A stretch of 64,000 nucleotides of DNA from Acidimicrobiaceae bacterium (GTDB lineage Bacteria; Actinomycetota; Acidimicrobiia; Acidimicrobiales; RAAP-2), in NCBI GenBank assembly GCA_003138855.1, contig PLHF01000080.1:40653-104652 (forward strand), read 5' to 3'. Shown in pieces: positions 7,552-18,700 of this stretch. The notes below the pieces were generated by a model, which searched no databases, was not told where the DNA came from, and saw only the letters and a program-made list of their open reading frames with translations. A program made the position numbers and the translations under genes. How positions within the stretch are numbered: the first letter of the stretch is position 1; each line of letters starts with the position of its first letter.

Positions 7552-9639
7552 ATGGAGTCTCTCTGGCCACAGGTCGAGCCGCTGTTGGCCCAGGTCACGA
7601 AGCCGGCACGGTATATCGGCGGGGAGCTGGGCGCCCAGGCGGCCGAGCATGGGCGCTGGGCGGTGTCGTGGCTGCTCGTCTACCCCGACACCTACGAGAT
7701 CGGGCTGCCCAATCAGGGCCTGCAGATCCTCTACGAGATCCTCAACGAGCGTGACGACGCGGTCGCCGAGCGGTCGTACGCCCCGTGGGTGGACATGGAG
7801 GCGGCCATGCGTGCCGCCGAGGTGCCGCTCTTCTCGCTCGAGAACCACCTTCCGGCTCGCGCCTTCGACATCCTGGCCTTCAACCTGTCGGCCGAGCTGG
7901 TGTACACCAACGTCCTCAACCTGATCGACCTGGCCGCGGTGCCCCTCCACGGTTCGGACCGATCGGCGGACGACCCCATCGTGCTGGCCGGCGGTCACTG
8001 CGCGTTCAACCCCGAGCCCCTGTCCGACTTCGTGGACTGCTTCGTGCTGGGCGACGGGGAGGAAGTGGTCAGCGAGATCAACGAGGTCGTGGCCGAGCAC
8101 CGTTCGAAGGGGCGGCACTCCACCGACCACCCGGCCGGGCTCCGGTCGAGGGATGCGCTGCTGCGCGCCCTTTCACGGGTCCCCGGCGTCTACGTGCCGG
8201 CGTGCTACGAGGCCCGTTACGGACCAGCTCCGGCAGAGTCCGGATCGGGGGAATCGACGACCCCGCCGGCCCCTGCCGGGCCGGGCCGTCTTTCGGCCAC
8301 CTACCCCCGCTTCGCCGAGACCCCCGCACGGGTGGAGAAGCGCACCATCGCCGACCTGGGCCAGTGGCCGTACCCGAGGCGGCAGCTGGTGCCTCTCATC
8401 GAGGTGGTGCACGACCGTCTGAACGTCGAGCTGTTCCGCGGGTGCACCCGGGGGTGCAGGTTCTGCCAGGCCGGGATGATCACCCGCCCGGTGCGCGAGC
8501 GGCCGGCCGAGCAGGTCCGCACCATGGTGCAGGCCGGCCTGGCCCGGACCGGCTACGACGACGTGGCCCTGACCTCGCTGTCCAGTGCCGACTACTCGGG
8601 CATCGAGGAGACGGTGACCTCGATCATCGACGACCCGTCCTGCTCGGGACAGGTGTCGGTCAGCCTTCCCAGCCTGCGGGTGGACGCATTCACCGTGGGC
8701 ACCGCCGCCCAGATCCAACGGGTGAGGCGGACCGGACTGACCTTCGCTCCCGAGGGCGGTACCTGGCGGATGCGCCAGGTGATCAACAAGCTGATCCGCG
8801 AAGAGGATCTCTACGCCGCGGTCGACGCCGCCTTCAGCCAGGGGTGGAAGCGGGTCAAGCTCTACTTCCTGATCGGGCTGCCCACCGAGACCGACGAGGA
8901 CACCCTGGGCATCGTGGCGCTGGCCAAGCAGTGCGTGGCCATCGGCCGCCAATACCACAAGGGGGTCACGGTCACCGCCTCGGTCGGCGGCTTCGTCCCC
9001 AAGGTCCAGACCCCGTTCCAGTGGTTCGGGCAGAACACGATCGAGGAGCTGACCCGCAAGATCCACCTGCTGCGCGATGCCGCCCGCCCGGTACGGGGCC
9101 TCACCATCCGGTGGCACGACCCCAGGGCCACGGCGGCAGAGGGCATCGTCAGCCGCGGCGACCGCCGGATGGGAGCGGTCATCGAGCAGGTGTGGCGCAA
9201 CGGCGGGACCTTCCAGGAGTGGTCCGAGCACTTCGACATGCGGCTGTGGACCGATGCCCTGGCCGCGCACGGGATGTCCCTCGAGGGCACCGTTTACCGC
9301 CACCGGACCGAGGGCGAGGTGTTGCCCTGGGACCACCTCTCCGCCGGCCTGCACCGCGACTTCCTGTGGCAGGACTGGCTCGATGCACTGGCCAACCACG
9401 GCCTGGAGGACTGTCGGTGGACCCCCTGCTACGACTGCGGGGCGTGCACCGGTTTCGGGGTCGAGCACGTGGTGGCCTCGGCGGTGCCTCCGGCAGGCGG
9501 CAGCCAGGGCACCGGCCAGGATCTCTCGACCGGAGGTCAGGTGCCGGTACGATTCCTCAGCACGGCGCCGTCCGGCGCCGTTTCGGCCACCGGGCCGGAG
9601 GAGCATGCGGCCGTGCGGGTCGGGGAGGGGAGAGGCTGA
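7552..9639 (+). CDS. Radical SAM protein with B12-binding-like N-terminal domain (TIGR03960 type)
   Basis: The 695-residue protein has an N-terminal region like that of B12-binding radical-SAM enzymes (VYPDTYEIGLPNQGLQILYEI and LAGGHCAFNPEPLSDFVD). The central radical-SAM core has the 4Fe-4S motif CTRGCRFCQ around residues 300-308, followed by SLPSLRVDAFTVG. The C-terminal part has a CYDCGACTGFG cluster. This arrangement, immediately followed by the small DUF2344 protein, is the conserved TIGR03960/TIGR03936 pair, found upstream of rne/rng and rplU in many actinobacteria. The exact reaction is not established to my knowledge; RNA or ribosome modification has been suggested by context. Confidence 0.88.
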   Translation: MESLWPQVEPLLAQVTKPARYIGGELGAQAAEHGRWAVSWLLVYPDTYEIGLPNQGLQILYEILNERDDAVAERSYAPWVDMEAAMRAAEVPLFSLENHLPARAFDILAFNLSAELVYTNVLNLIDLAAVPLHGSDRSADDPIVLAGGHCAFNPEPLSDFVDCFVLGDGEEVVSEINEVVAEHRSKGRHSTDHPAGLRSRDALLRALSRVPGVYVPACYEARYGPAPAESGSGESTTPPAPAGPGRLSATYPRFAETPARVEKRTIADLGQWPYPRRQLVPLIEVVHDRLNVELFRGCTRGCRFCQAGMITRPVRERPAEQVRTMVQAGLARTGYDDVALTSLSSADYSGIEETVTSIIDDPSCSGQVSVSLPSLRVDAFTVGTAAQIQRVRRTGLTFAPEGGTWRMRQVINKLIREEDLYAAVDAAFSQGWKRVKLYFLIGLPTETDEDTLGIVALAKQCVAIGRQYHKGVTVTASVGGFVPKVQTPFQWFGQNTIEELTRKIHLLRDAARPVRGLTIRWHDPRATAAEGIVSRGDRRMGAVIEQVWRNGGTFQEWSEHFDMRLWTDALAAHGMSLEGTVYRHRTEGEVLPWDHLSAGLHRDFLWQDWLDALANHGLEDCRWTPCYDCGACTGFGVEHVVASAVPPAGGSQGTGQDLSTGGQVPVRFLSTAPSGAVSATGPEEHAAVRVGEGRG

Positions 9640-9640
9640 G

Positions 9641-10468
9641 ATGCGCATTCGTTTCCGCTTCGCCAAACTCGGCAAGATCCGCTTCACCAGCCAACGGGAC
9701 GTCGCCCGAATGTGGGAACGGGCCCTCCGTCGGGCCGAGCTTCCGCTGGCCTACACCGAGGGGTTCTCCCCCCGGCCCCAGCTCAGCTTCGGCCTGGCCC
9801 TGCCCACCGGGTGCGAGTCGCTGGCCGAGTACGTCGACGTGGCCCTCGACGCGACCAGGGCGGCGGGCATCGAGGCGGCGTCACTGCCGGCCCTGCTCAC
9901 CCCGCTGCTGCCCGAGGGCATCGACGTCGAAGAGGCGGTGCCGGTGGAGAAGGGCCCCGGCTCCCTGCAGCAGCTGGTGACGTCGTGCTCGTGGACCATG
10001 CGCTTCACCGGGGTCTCGAAGGAGGAGCTGCGCCACCAGGTGGAGTCCCTCCTCTCCGCACCCTCGGTTCCCATCGTGCGAGAGCGGAAGGGCCGCCAGG
10101 TGCACGACGACCTCCGGCCCTCGGTCCTGGTTCTGGCCGTCTCCGACGACCGGGCGGTGGTGGCCGGTCGTCGGGACGACACCGGCCGATCGGTGGGGGT
10201 GGTGGCCGAGCTGGCCACCCAACCCCGTGGGGTCCGCCCCATCGAGTTGGTGCGTGGGTTGATCGCAGTCTCGGGGGGCCCAGCGTTTCGGCCGTTGGAA
10301 GGGCAGGCCGCCGACGGTGACAGGCCAGTGGGAATCCCGGTGCTTGACCGGGCTTGTAGGACACAACAGTGGATCGAGCGCGACGGCATCCGTGAGGAGC
10401 CCCTCCAACCACGGGGGATCCCGGCGGAGACCCACCGCGCCGTGCACGCCCTGGAGCGTGCGTCTTGA
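9641..10468 (+). CDS. Radical SAM-linked protein, DUF2344 / TIGR03936 family
   Basis: The 275-residue product begins with the family-typical MRIRFRFAKLGKIRFTSQRD and has LPLAYTEGFSPRPQLSFGLALPTG. It starts one base after the stop of the radical-SAM gene and is surely co-transcribed and likely a functional partner. The C-terminal part from about residue 200 (GGPAFRPLEGQAADGD onward) is less conserved and polar. The family partner role is inferred from neighbourhood; no catalytic motif is visible. Confidence 0.88.
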   Translation: MRIRFRFAKLGKIRFTSQRDVARMWERALRRAELPLAYTEGFSPRPQLSFGLALPTGCESLAEYVDVALDATRAAGIEAASLPALLTPLLPEGIDVEEAVPVEKGPGSLQQLVTSCSWTMRFTGVSKEELRHQVESLLSAPSVPIVRERKGRQVHDDLRPSVLVLAVSDDRAVVAGRRDDTGRSVGVVAELATQPRGVRPIELVRGLIAVSGGPAFRPLEGQAADGDRPVGIPVLDRACRTQQWIERDGIREEPLQPRGIPAETHRAVHALERAS

Positions 10469-10489
10469 GCAGTCTTGGAAGGGAATTCG

Positions 10490-12439
10490 ATGTCAGATGC
10501 AACAGCCGGTCAGCCGGTGGGGGTCCCCGGAGAGCCAGGGTCGTCGACCGCGGCGTCCCGGCAGACCCCGTCACAGAAGAGCGCAGCGACTGTGGAGGGA
10601 TCGGCCGGTAGCGGCCCGACCCCGGGCGGCGGCGGACCCGGCGGCCAGAGTCGCAGGCGCCGCGGATCGCGGGGCGGACGGGGCCGCGGCAGGTCGGGTG
10701 CCCCCGGGGCCCAGGGCCAGACCCCCGGAGAGGAGGGCCCCGAGGGCGCGGCGGTCGCTTTCGCCCCGGAGTCCCCGGAGTCCCCGGAGTCCCCGGCAGC
10801 GGCACCGACCACGGCTGTGCCCCGGACGCCGGACGCCCCGCCGCTCGTAGCCGCAGAGCGGCCCAAGATCGGTGACAGCCGCCCGGCCCGGCCCACGGTG
10901 GCCGGCGTGGGGGCGGAATCGACCAGCGGCAACGGTGGCGGCACGCGGACCCGCCAACGCCCGGCACCGGCCAACGGGCGTGCCTCCGCGGCCGCCGCGG
11001 GTGGGGGAGCCGAAGGAAGAGGGAGTGGCAGCACCAGGGAGGCGGGCACCTCTGCGCCCAAGGGCGCGAATGCTCCGGGCCGGGCGGCTCCGGGTGGAAC
11101 GCCGCGACCCGAGGCAGGCGCCCGGGCCGAAGGCCGCCGCGGGGGCCGAGAGCGCCGGGGCAAGGCCGTGGGCCGCTACATGATCTGCGTGCATGTGCGG
11201 CCCGAGATGACCCAGATCGCGCTGCTCGAAGGCCGCACGCTGGTCGAGCACTACATCTCGCGGGCCTCCGACGACGCCACCCAGATCGACGGCAACATCT
11301 ACCGGGGGCGGGTCCAGAACGTCCTGCCGGGCATGGAGGCCGCCTTCATCGACATCGGCACACCCAAGAACGCCGTGCTCTACCACGGTGACGTCCGCTA
11401 CGACGTCGACGACATCGAGTCCGCCAACGCCTCGGGCCAACCGAGGATCGAGCAGCTGCTCCGACCCGGGCAGACCATCCTGTGCCAGGTCACCAAGAAC
11501 CCGATCGGCGCCAAGGGGGCACGACTCACCCAGGAGGTCTCCCTCCCCGGTCGCTTCGTGGTCCTGGTCCCCAACAGCACCGCCTACGGCATCTCCAAGC
11601 GGCTCGAGGACGCCGAGCGCAAGCGGCTGCGCCGGATCGTCGATGCCATCCGTCCCCAAGGACACGGGGTGATCGTCCGGACGGCTGCGGCAGGGGCCAG
11701 CGCGGAGGAGCTGGAGCACGACGTCGAGCGCCTGGTGGGCCAGTGGGAGGCGATCGCCGCCGACTCCCTCAGGGGGCACGGTCCCGCCCTCCTCTACCGT
11801 GAACCGGCCATTGCCGTCCGGGTCATCCGCGAGGAGTTGAACCGTGAGTACCGGGCGGTGGTCATCGACGACCGGGCACTCTACGAGCAGGTTCGCGAGT
11901 ACGTCGGCGCGGTCAACCCCGAGCTGGCCGACCGGGTGGAGTACTTCGACCCCGAGGTCGAGGCGCTTCCGGTCTTCGAGCGGTTCCACGTGCACGAGCA
12001 GCTCCACAAGGCGCTCGACCGCAAGGTCTACCTGCCCTCGGGCGGCTCCTTGGTGATCGATCGCACCGAGGCCCTCACCGTGATCGACGTGAACACCGGT
12101 AAGAACGTGGGAACCACCAACCTGGAGGAGACGGTCTACCGGAACAACCTGGAGGCGGCAGAGGAGGTGGCCCGCCAACTGCGGCTTCGGGACATCGGGG
12201 GGATCATCGTGATCGACTTCATCGACATGGAGATCCGGGAGAACCGCGACAAGGTGGGGAGCGCCCTCCGGGCCGCACTGGCCAGGGACAAGACCCGTAC
12301 CCAGGTCTTCGACATCTCGGAGCTCGGCTTGGTGGAGATGACCCGGAAGCGGGTGTCGGAGGGCCTCATCGAGTCGATGTCCACCACCTGCGAGGTCTGC
12401 CAGGGGCGTGGAATAGTCTTCGGCGACCCGGAGCTGTAG
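10490..12439 (+). CDS. rng: Ribonuclease E/G family endoribonuclease
   Basis: Single-strand-specific endoribonuclease acting in rRNA processing and mRNA decay. In the 649-residue product the first 225 or so residues are a disordered Gly/Arg/Ala/Pro-rich tract, including PESPESPESPAA. The catalytic part then has an S1 domain (NIYRGRVQNVLPGMEAAFIDIG), the Mg-binding aspartates in LTVIDVNTGKN and IIVIDFIDME, and the zinc-link CEVCQGRG near the end. ATG at 10490 is preferred because GGAAGGG ends about six bases upstream; a TTG at 10475 in the same frame would add five residues but overlaps that ribosome site. Confidence 0.92.
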   Translation: MSDATAGQPVGVPGEPGSSTAASRQTPSQKSAATVEGSAGSGPTPGGGGPGGQSRRRRGSRGGRGRGRSGAPGAQGQTPGEEGPEGAAVAFAPESPESPESPAAAPTTAVPRTPDAPPLVAAERPKIGDSRPARPTVAGVGAESTSGNGGGTRTRQRPAPANGRASAAAAGGGAEGRGSGSTREAGTSAPKGANAPGRAAPGGTPRPEAGARAEGRRGGRERRGKAVGRYMICVHVRPEMTQIALLEGRTLVEHYISRASDDATQIDGNIYRGRVQNVLPGMEAAFIDIGTPKNAVLYHGDVRYDVDDIESANASGQPRIEQLLRPGQTILCQVTKNPIGAKGARLTQEVSLPGRFVVLVPNSTAYGISKRLEDAERKRLRRIVDAIRPQGHGVIVRTAAAGASAEELEHDVERLVGQWEAIAADSLRGHGPALLYREPAIAVRVIREELNREYRAVVIDDRALYEQVREYVGAVNPELADRVEYFDPEVEALPVFERFHVHEQLHKALDRKVYLPSGGSLVIDRTEALTVIDVNTGKNVGTTNLEETVYRNNLEAAEEVARQLRLRDIGGIIVIDFIDMEIRENRDKVGSALRAALARDKTRTQVFDISELGLVEMTRKRVSEGLIESMSTTCEVCQGRGIVFGDPEL

Positions 12440-12442
12440 ACT
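12437..12442 (+). promoter_or_regulatory. -10 box TAGACT of rplU, overlapping the rng stop codon
   Basis: TAGACT ends nine bases before the rplU ATG at 12452. Its first three bases are the TAG stop codon of the RNase E/G gene. No convincing -35 box is seen, but the position fits the leaderless pattern elsewhere in this window. Confidence 0.35.
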
Positions 12443-12451
12443 CGTATCCCT

Positions 12452-12766
12452 ATGTACGCCGTGATCAAGACCGGAGGCAAGCAGGAGCGAGTGGCCGAGG
12501 GCCAGCAGCTCCGCGTAGAACTGCTCGGGGAGGGCCCCGGGACCGAGGTCACCTTCTCCCCGGTCCTGGTGGTGGACGGCGACACTGTGCTGGCCACACC
12601 GGAACAGCTGGCCGGCTCGACCGTCACCGCCACGGTGGTGGGGGAGGAGCTCGGACCGAAGATCAGGGGCTTCACCTACAAGAGCAAGTCGAACCAGAGC
12701 ACCCGGTGGGGCCACCGTCAGCGGTACTCGACCATCGCCATCACGGGCATCAGCGCCGCCGGTTGA
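12452..12766 (+). CDS. rplU: 50S ribosomal protein L21
   Basis: The 104-residue protein begins MYAVIKTGGKQERVAEG and ends with the L21 signature KSKSNQSTRWGHRQRYSTIAITGI. Length and motifs are those of bL21, which binds domain IV of 23S rRNA. The order rng-rplU-rpmA-obgE-proB is the classic actinobacterial arrangement. Confidence 0.98.
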   Translation: MYAVIKTGGKQERVAEGQQLRVELLGEGPGTEVTFSPVLVVDGDTVLATPEQLAGSTVTATVVGEELGPKIRGFTYKSKSNQSTRWGHRQRYSTIAITGISAAG

Positions 12767-12862
12767 GCTGGCACGACCACAGGTCCGGCCCCGGCCGGTC
12801 CCCGGTCCGAAAGGTGGGGGCCGCACCTGCGAACGGCCCGCAGGAGTCATAGGCACCGGATC

Positions 12863-12878
12863 GCCAGAGTCCTCTGGC
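12863..12878 (+). repeat. Short hairpin in the rplU-rpmA gap
   Basis: A 7-bp inverted repeat (12863-12869 with 12872-12878) with a 2-base loop sits about 30 bases before the rpmA start. The 138-bp gap is otherwise GC-rich without clear signals. It may fold in the mRNA, but the tight loop makes its role uncertain. Confidence 0.3.
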
Positions 12879-12904
12879 ACGGTAGAGCACAAGGAGTAGT
12901 CGGA

Positions 12905-13159
12905 ATGTCCAAGACCAAGGGTGGCGGCTCCACCCGCAACGGACGCGATTCGAACGCCCAGCGCCTGGGGGTGAAAACCTTCGGCGGCACCACGGTGCGC
13001 GCCGGGGCGATCATCGTCCGCCAGCGGGGCACCAAGTTCCATCCCGGTCACAACGTGGGCCTCGGCGGCGACGACACGCTCTTCGCCCTGGCCGATGGCA
13101 CGGTGCACTTCACCAGTCGCAAGGGGCGCAAGCTGGTCGACGTCGTCGCCGGCGACTGA
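12905..13159 (+). CDS. rpmA: 50S ribosomal protein L27
   Basis: The 84-residue protein has the L27 signatures [20 protein letters not shown], then [19 protein letters not shown] and DGTVHF. bL27 reaches the peptidyl-transferase centre. A clear AAGGAG lies at 12891-12896, eight bases before the ATG. There is no N-terminal extension of the kind cleaved in Firmicutes. Confidence 0.98.
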   Translation: MSKTKGGGSTRNGRDSNAQRLGVKTFGGTTVRAGAIIVRQRGTKFHPGHNVGLGGDDTLFALADGTVHFTSRKGRKLVDVVAGD

Positions 13160-13169
13160 GTCTCACCCG

Positions 13170-13913
13170 TTGCCCAGCCGGACCCTCGACTTCGAGGGAT
13201 GCGTCAACTTCCGCGACCTCGGCGGGTACCGTACCGTCGACGGCCGCCAGATCGGCTGGCGGCGCCTGTTCCGCGCCGACGGGCTCAGCAAGCTGACCCC
13301 GACCGACCGCCACCAGCTGGTGAGCATGGGACTGGCCACGGTGATCGACCTGCGGACCGTCGACGAGGCGGACCAACGCGGCCGGTTCCCGGTCGACCTG
13401 GTGCCGGTTCGCTACTTCGACCTTCCCCTCACCGACGTCCTCCCCTCCACCGCGGAGCTCCCGGAGTGGCGGGAGGCCTCCTATGTGGCGTTGCGGTACG
13501 GACAGATGGTGGCGCAGGGTGGTGCGGCACTGACCCGGGCCATCGAGGTCCTGGCCTCGGCCGACTCGCTGCCGGCGGTCGTCCACTGCAGCGCCGGGAA
13601 GGACCGGACCGGGGTGTTCTCCGCCCTGGTGCTCGCCTTCCTGGGCGTCCCCGACGAGACGATCGTCGAGGACTACGCGCTCAGCGCCCTGGCCATGGAA
13701 CGCCTCCTCGGCCGCCTGAAGGCGGAGTACCCCGACTCGGTCGAGGCGGTGGAGCAGTTCGCTCCGGCGATCCTCCACGTGGTGCCCGAGACGATGGAGG
13801 AGTTCCTCGCCGCCCTCCGGGCGGAGTACGGCACCTATGCGGCGCTGGCCGAGGCCCTCGGGGTCACCGAGGCGGTCGGCCGGCTGGAGCACACCGTCCT
13901 CGTGGAGGTCTGA
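13170..13913 (+). CDS. Tyrosine-protein (dual-specificity-like) phosphatase family protein
   Basis: The 247-residue product resembles the Y_phosphatase3 family: an N-terminal CVNFRDLGGYRTVDGRQI, VIDLRTVDEADQRGR, and the catalytic P-loop VHCSAGKDRTGVFSAL with the CX5R nucleophile. Substrates in this family include phospho-tyrosine and sometimes phosphoinositides; the substrate here is unknown. TTG at 13170, eleven bases after rpmA, is the best start because the preceding frame is shadow of rpmA and the conserved domain begins a few residues later. Its position between rpmA and obgE is unusual and may indicate co-transcription with ribosomal genes. Confidence 0.82.
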   Translation: MPSRTLDFEGCVNFRDLGGYRTVDGRQIGWRRLFRADGLSKLTPTDRHQLVSMGLATVIDLRTVDEADQRGRFPVDLVPVRYFDLPLTDVLPSTAELPEWREASYVALRYGQMVAQGGAALTRAIEVLASADSLPAVVHCSAGKDRTGVFSALVLAFLGVPDETIVEDYALSALAMERLLGRLKAEYPDSVEAVEQFAPAILHVVPETMEEFLAALRAEYGTYAALAEALGVTEAVGRLEHTVLVEV

Positions 13914-13943
13914 GGCCATCGGGTCGATTCTCGGGACCATGAC

Positions 13944-16394
<2,451 letters not shown>

Positions 16395-16400
16395 ACCCCC

Positions 16401-16443
16401 GGTGCGGCGGCGACCGGAACCGGCCTGGTGCGGCGGCGACCGG
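16401..16443 (+). repeat. 17-bp direct repeat between proB and proA
   Basis: A 17-base sequence occurs at 16401-16417 and again at 16427-16443, a 26-base period, ending about 30 bases before the -10 box of proA. It may be a binding site for a regulator or a small tandem duplication. Confidence 0.4.
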
Positions 16444-16472
16444 CAACGGGCCACGCGGCGATTCCGGGCCAC

Positions 16473-16478
16473 TACGCT
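16473..16478 (+). promoter_or_regulatory. -10 box TACGCT of proA
   Basis: TACGCT ends six bases before the GTG at 16485, supporting both that start and a leaderless transcript for proA in addition to read-through from proB. No clear -35 box. Confidence 0.4.
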
Positions 16479-16484
16479 GGCACG

Positions 16485-17741
16485 GTGCCAACCAGCTCCC
16501 CTCCGTCACTCGTCGAGATCGGCCGGCGTGCCAAGGCGGCCAGCCGGCTCCTGGCCGTTGCCTCCTCGGCTGTCCGCAACGAGGCCCTGCTCCGCTCGGC
16601 CGACGTCCTGGAGCAGCGGTCCGGCGACATCCTCGAGGCCAATGCTGCAGACGTGGTGCGGGCCGAGGAGGCCGGCGCCGATGTCACCTCCCTCGACCGG
16701 CTGCGCCTGAACGGGCAACGGGTGACAGCCATGGCGACCGGCCTGCGCAGCGTGGCGGGCCTGCCCGACCCGGTGGGCGAGGTCGTCGACGGCTGGGTCC
16801 GCCCCAACGGCCTGCGGGTCGAGCGGGTCCGGGTGCCGCTCGGGGTGGTGGGGATCATCTACGAGAACCGGCCCAACGTCACCAGTGACGCCGCCGGGTT
16901 GTGCCTCAAGTCGGGCAACGCAGCGCTCCTGCGTGGGTCGTCGTCAGCCATCTCCTCCAATACCGCGATCGCCGGCGTCCTCCGCGAAGGGCTGGCCAAG
17001 GCCGGACTGCCGGTCGGGGGCGTGGGGCTGGTGGAGGACACCAGCCGCGCCTCGGCGGTGGCGTTCATGCAGATGGACGGATACATCGACTGCCTCATCC
17101 CGCGCGGGGGACCCTCCCTGCTGGCCTCGGTCCTCGAGCACGCCACCGTCCCCTATGTGCTGGACGGAGCCGGCAACTGCCACGTCTACGTGGATTCCGC
17201 CGCGGATCTCTCGATGGCCGAGGCCGTGGTCGTCAATGCCAAGACCCAACGACCGGGAGTCTGCAACGCGGCGGAGACCCTCCTCGTGCACCGCTCGGTG
17301 GCCGACGCGTTTCTGCCCCGCGTGTCGGCGGCACTGTCGGAGGTGACCCTGGTGGGCGACGCAGCCACCCGAGCGGTGCTCCCCCATATCGGCGAAGCCA
17401 CCGAGGAGGACTTCGCCACGGAGTTCCTGGGGATGAAGCTGTCGGTGGCGGTAGTCGACGACCTCGACGGGGCCATCGACCACATCGCCCGGTTCGGCTC
17501 AGGGCACTCCGAGGCCATCATCACCGGTGACCTGGCTGCCGCCACCCGCTTCACCACCGAGGTGGACGCGGCCGCCGTCGTGGTCAACGCCTCCACCCGG
17601 TTCATCGACGGCGAGGAGCTGGGTCTGGGCGCGGAGATCGGCATCTCCACGCAGAAGCTCCACGCCCGGGGCCCGATGGGCCTGCGGGAGCTGACCTCGG
17701 TCAAGTTCGTCGTCTCGGGGAACGGTCAGGTGCGGTCGTGA
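16485..17741 (+). CDS. proA: Gamma-glutamyl phosphate reductase
   Basis: Second enzyme of proline synthesis, NADPH-dependent reduction of glutamyl phosphate. The 418-residue protein has VERVRVPLGVVGIIYENRPN, the motif LIPRGGPSL, and the catalytic cysteine in QRPGVCNAAETLLVH, with the late LGLGAEIGISTQKLHARGPMG. GTG at 16485 is chosen from the -10 box spacing and the family length; an ATG further upstream would add 19 non-conserved residues. Confidence 0.96.
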   Translation: MPTSSPPSLVEIGRRAKAASRLLAVASSAVRNEALLRSADVLEQRSGDILEANAADVVRAEEAGADVTSLDRLRLNGQRVTAMATGLRSVAGLPDPVGEVVDGWVRPNGLRVERVRVPLGVVGIIYENRPNVTSDAAGLCLKSGNAALLRGSSSAISSNTAIAGVLREGLAKAGLPVGGVGLVEDTSRASAVAFMQMDGYIDCLIPRGGPSLLASVLEHATVPYVLDGAGNCHVYVDSAADLSMAEAVVVNAKTQRPGVCNAAETLLVHRSVADAFLPRVSAALSEVTLVGDAATRAVLPHIGEATEEDFATEFLGMKLSVAVVDDLDGAIDHIARFGSGHSEAIITGDLAAATRFTTEVDAAAVVVNASTRFIDGEELGLGAEIGISTQKLHARGPMGLRELTSVKFVVSGNGQVRS

Positions 17742-18682
17742 GCGGCGTGGTCGGACCCGACCGGGCCGCCCGGGCCGCCGAGGAGATCACCACGGGGTTC
17801 CCGGTGGCCGGTGCCCCCCGCTTCGACTCCATCGGCGAGGTGCGGACCGGCCTGGCCGGTGTGGACTACCTGGCCGACGAGGGGATCTCCGGCGTGGTGT
17901 TCCTGGCCGACCGCCTGGCCAAGCCGGTGCTGGTGGAGGGACCGGCGGGGACCGGCAAGACCGAACTGGCCAAGTCGGTCGCCCGGCTCACGGGGAGCCG
18001 GCTCATCCGGCTCCAGTGCTACGAGGGGCTCGACGAGTCCAAGGCCCTCTACGAGTGGAACTACAAGAAGCAGCTGCTCAGGATCCAGGCCGACTCGGGC
18101 CAGTCGTGGCAGCAGCTCGAAGAGGACATCTTCTCCGAGGAGTTCCTGCTCACCAGGCCACTGCTCGAGGCCATCAAGTCGACCGAGCCGGTGGTGTTGC
18201 TGATCGACGAGGTCGACCGGGTGGAGCTCGAGACCGAGGCGCTGCTCCTCGAGATCCTCTCCGAGTACCAGGTGTCCATCCCCGAGCTCGGCACGGTACG
18301 GGCCTCGCAGATCCCGCTGGTCTTCCTCACCTCGAACAACACCCGCGAACTGTCCGAGGCCCTGAAGAGGCGGTGCCTCTACCTGCACATCGACTACCCC
18401 AAGCTCGACCGCGAGCGCGCCATCATCGAGACCCGGGTGCCGGGCATCGGTCAGGCGCTGGCCGACCAGGTGGCGCGCATCGTGCGGTCGATCCGCACGC
18501 TCGACCTGAAGAAGTCCCCCTCCGTGTCGGAGACCCTCGACTGGGCGCGCACCCTGGTGGTGCTGGGTGTGCAGTCGATCGACGCCGAACAGGCCAAGGA
18601 CACCCTCCACATCCTGCTGAAGTACCAGTCGGACATCGACCGGGCGGCCAAGGAGCTGGCCGGGGTGGAATCCCCGGACTGA
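17738..18682 (+). CDS. MoxR-type AAA+ ATPase
   Basis: The 314-residue protein has Walker A GPAGTGKTELAKS (about residue 68-80), the MoxR segment GLDESKALYEWNYKKQLL, Walker B VVLLIDEVDR, and sensor region LVFLTSNNTRELSEALKRRC. MoxR ATPases work as chaperones with a VWA-domain partner encoded next door, often for metal insertion or complex activation (CoxD/CoxE, CbbQ/CbbO). GTG overlaps the proA stop by four bases. The target of this pair is not evident from the window. Confidence 0.9.
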   Translation: MSGVVGPDRAARAAEEITTGFPVAGAPRFDSIGEVRTGLAGVDYLADEGISGVVFLADRLAKPVLVEGPAGTGKTELAKSVARLTGSRLIRLQCYEGLDESKALYEWNYKKQLLRIQADSGQSWQQLEEDIFSEEFLLTRPLLEAIKSTEPVVLLIDEVDRVELETEALLLEILSEYQVSIPELGTVRASQIPLVFLTSNNTRELSEALKRRCLYLHIDYPKLDRERAIIETRVPGIGQALADQVARIVRSIRTLDLKKSPSVSETLDWARTLVVLGVQSIDAEQAKDTLHILLKYQSDIDRAAKELAGVESPD

Positions 18683-18700
18683 GTCCGAGGGACGCCCGCC

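Noticed and set aside
8173-9687. Long minus-strand open frame opposite the radical-SAM gene
   Set aside because: Antisense shadow without family motifs, while the plus strand carries the 4Fe-4S motif in frame.
10571-13108. Very long open frame on the minus strand opposite the RNase E/G, rplU and rpmA genes
   Set aside because: It is a codon-bias shadow of strongly GC-rich genes on the plus strand; its product has no recognisable domain and the plus-strand genes are certain.
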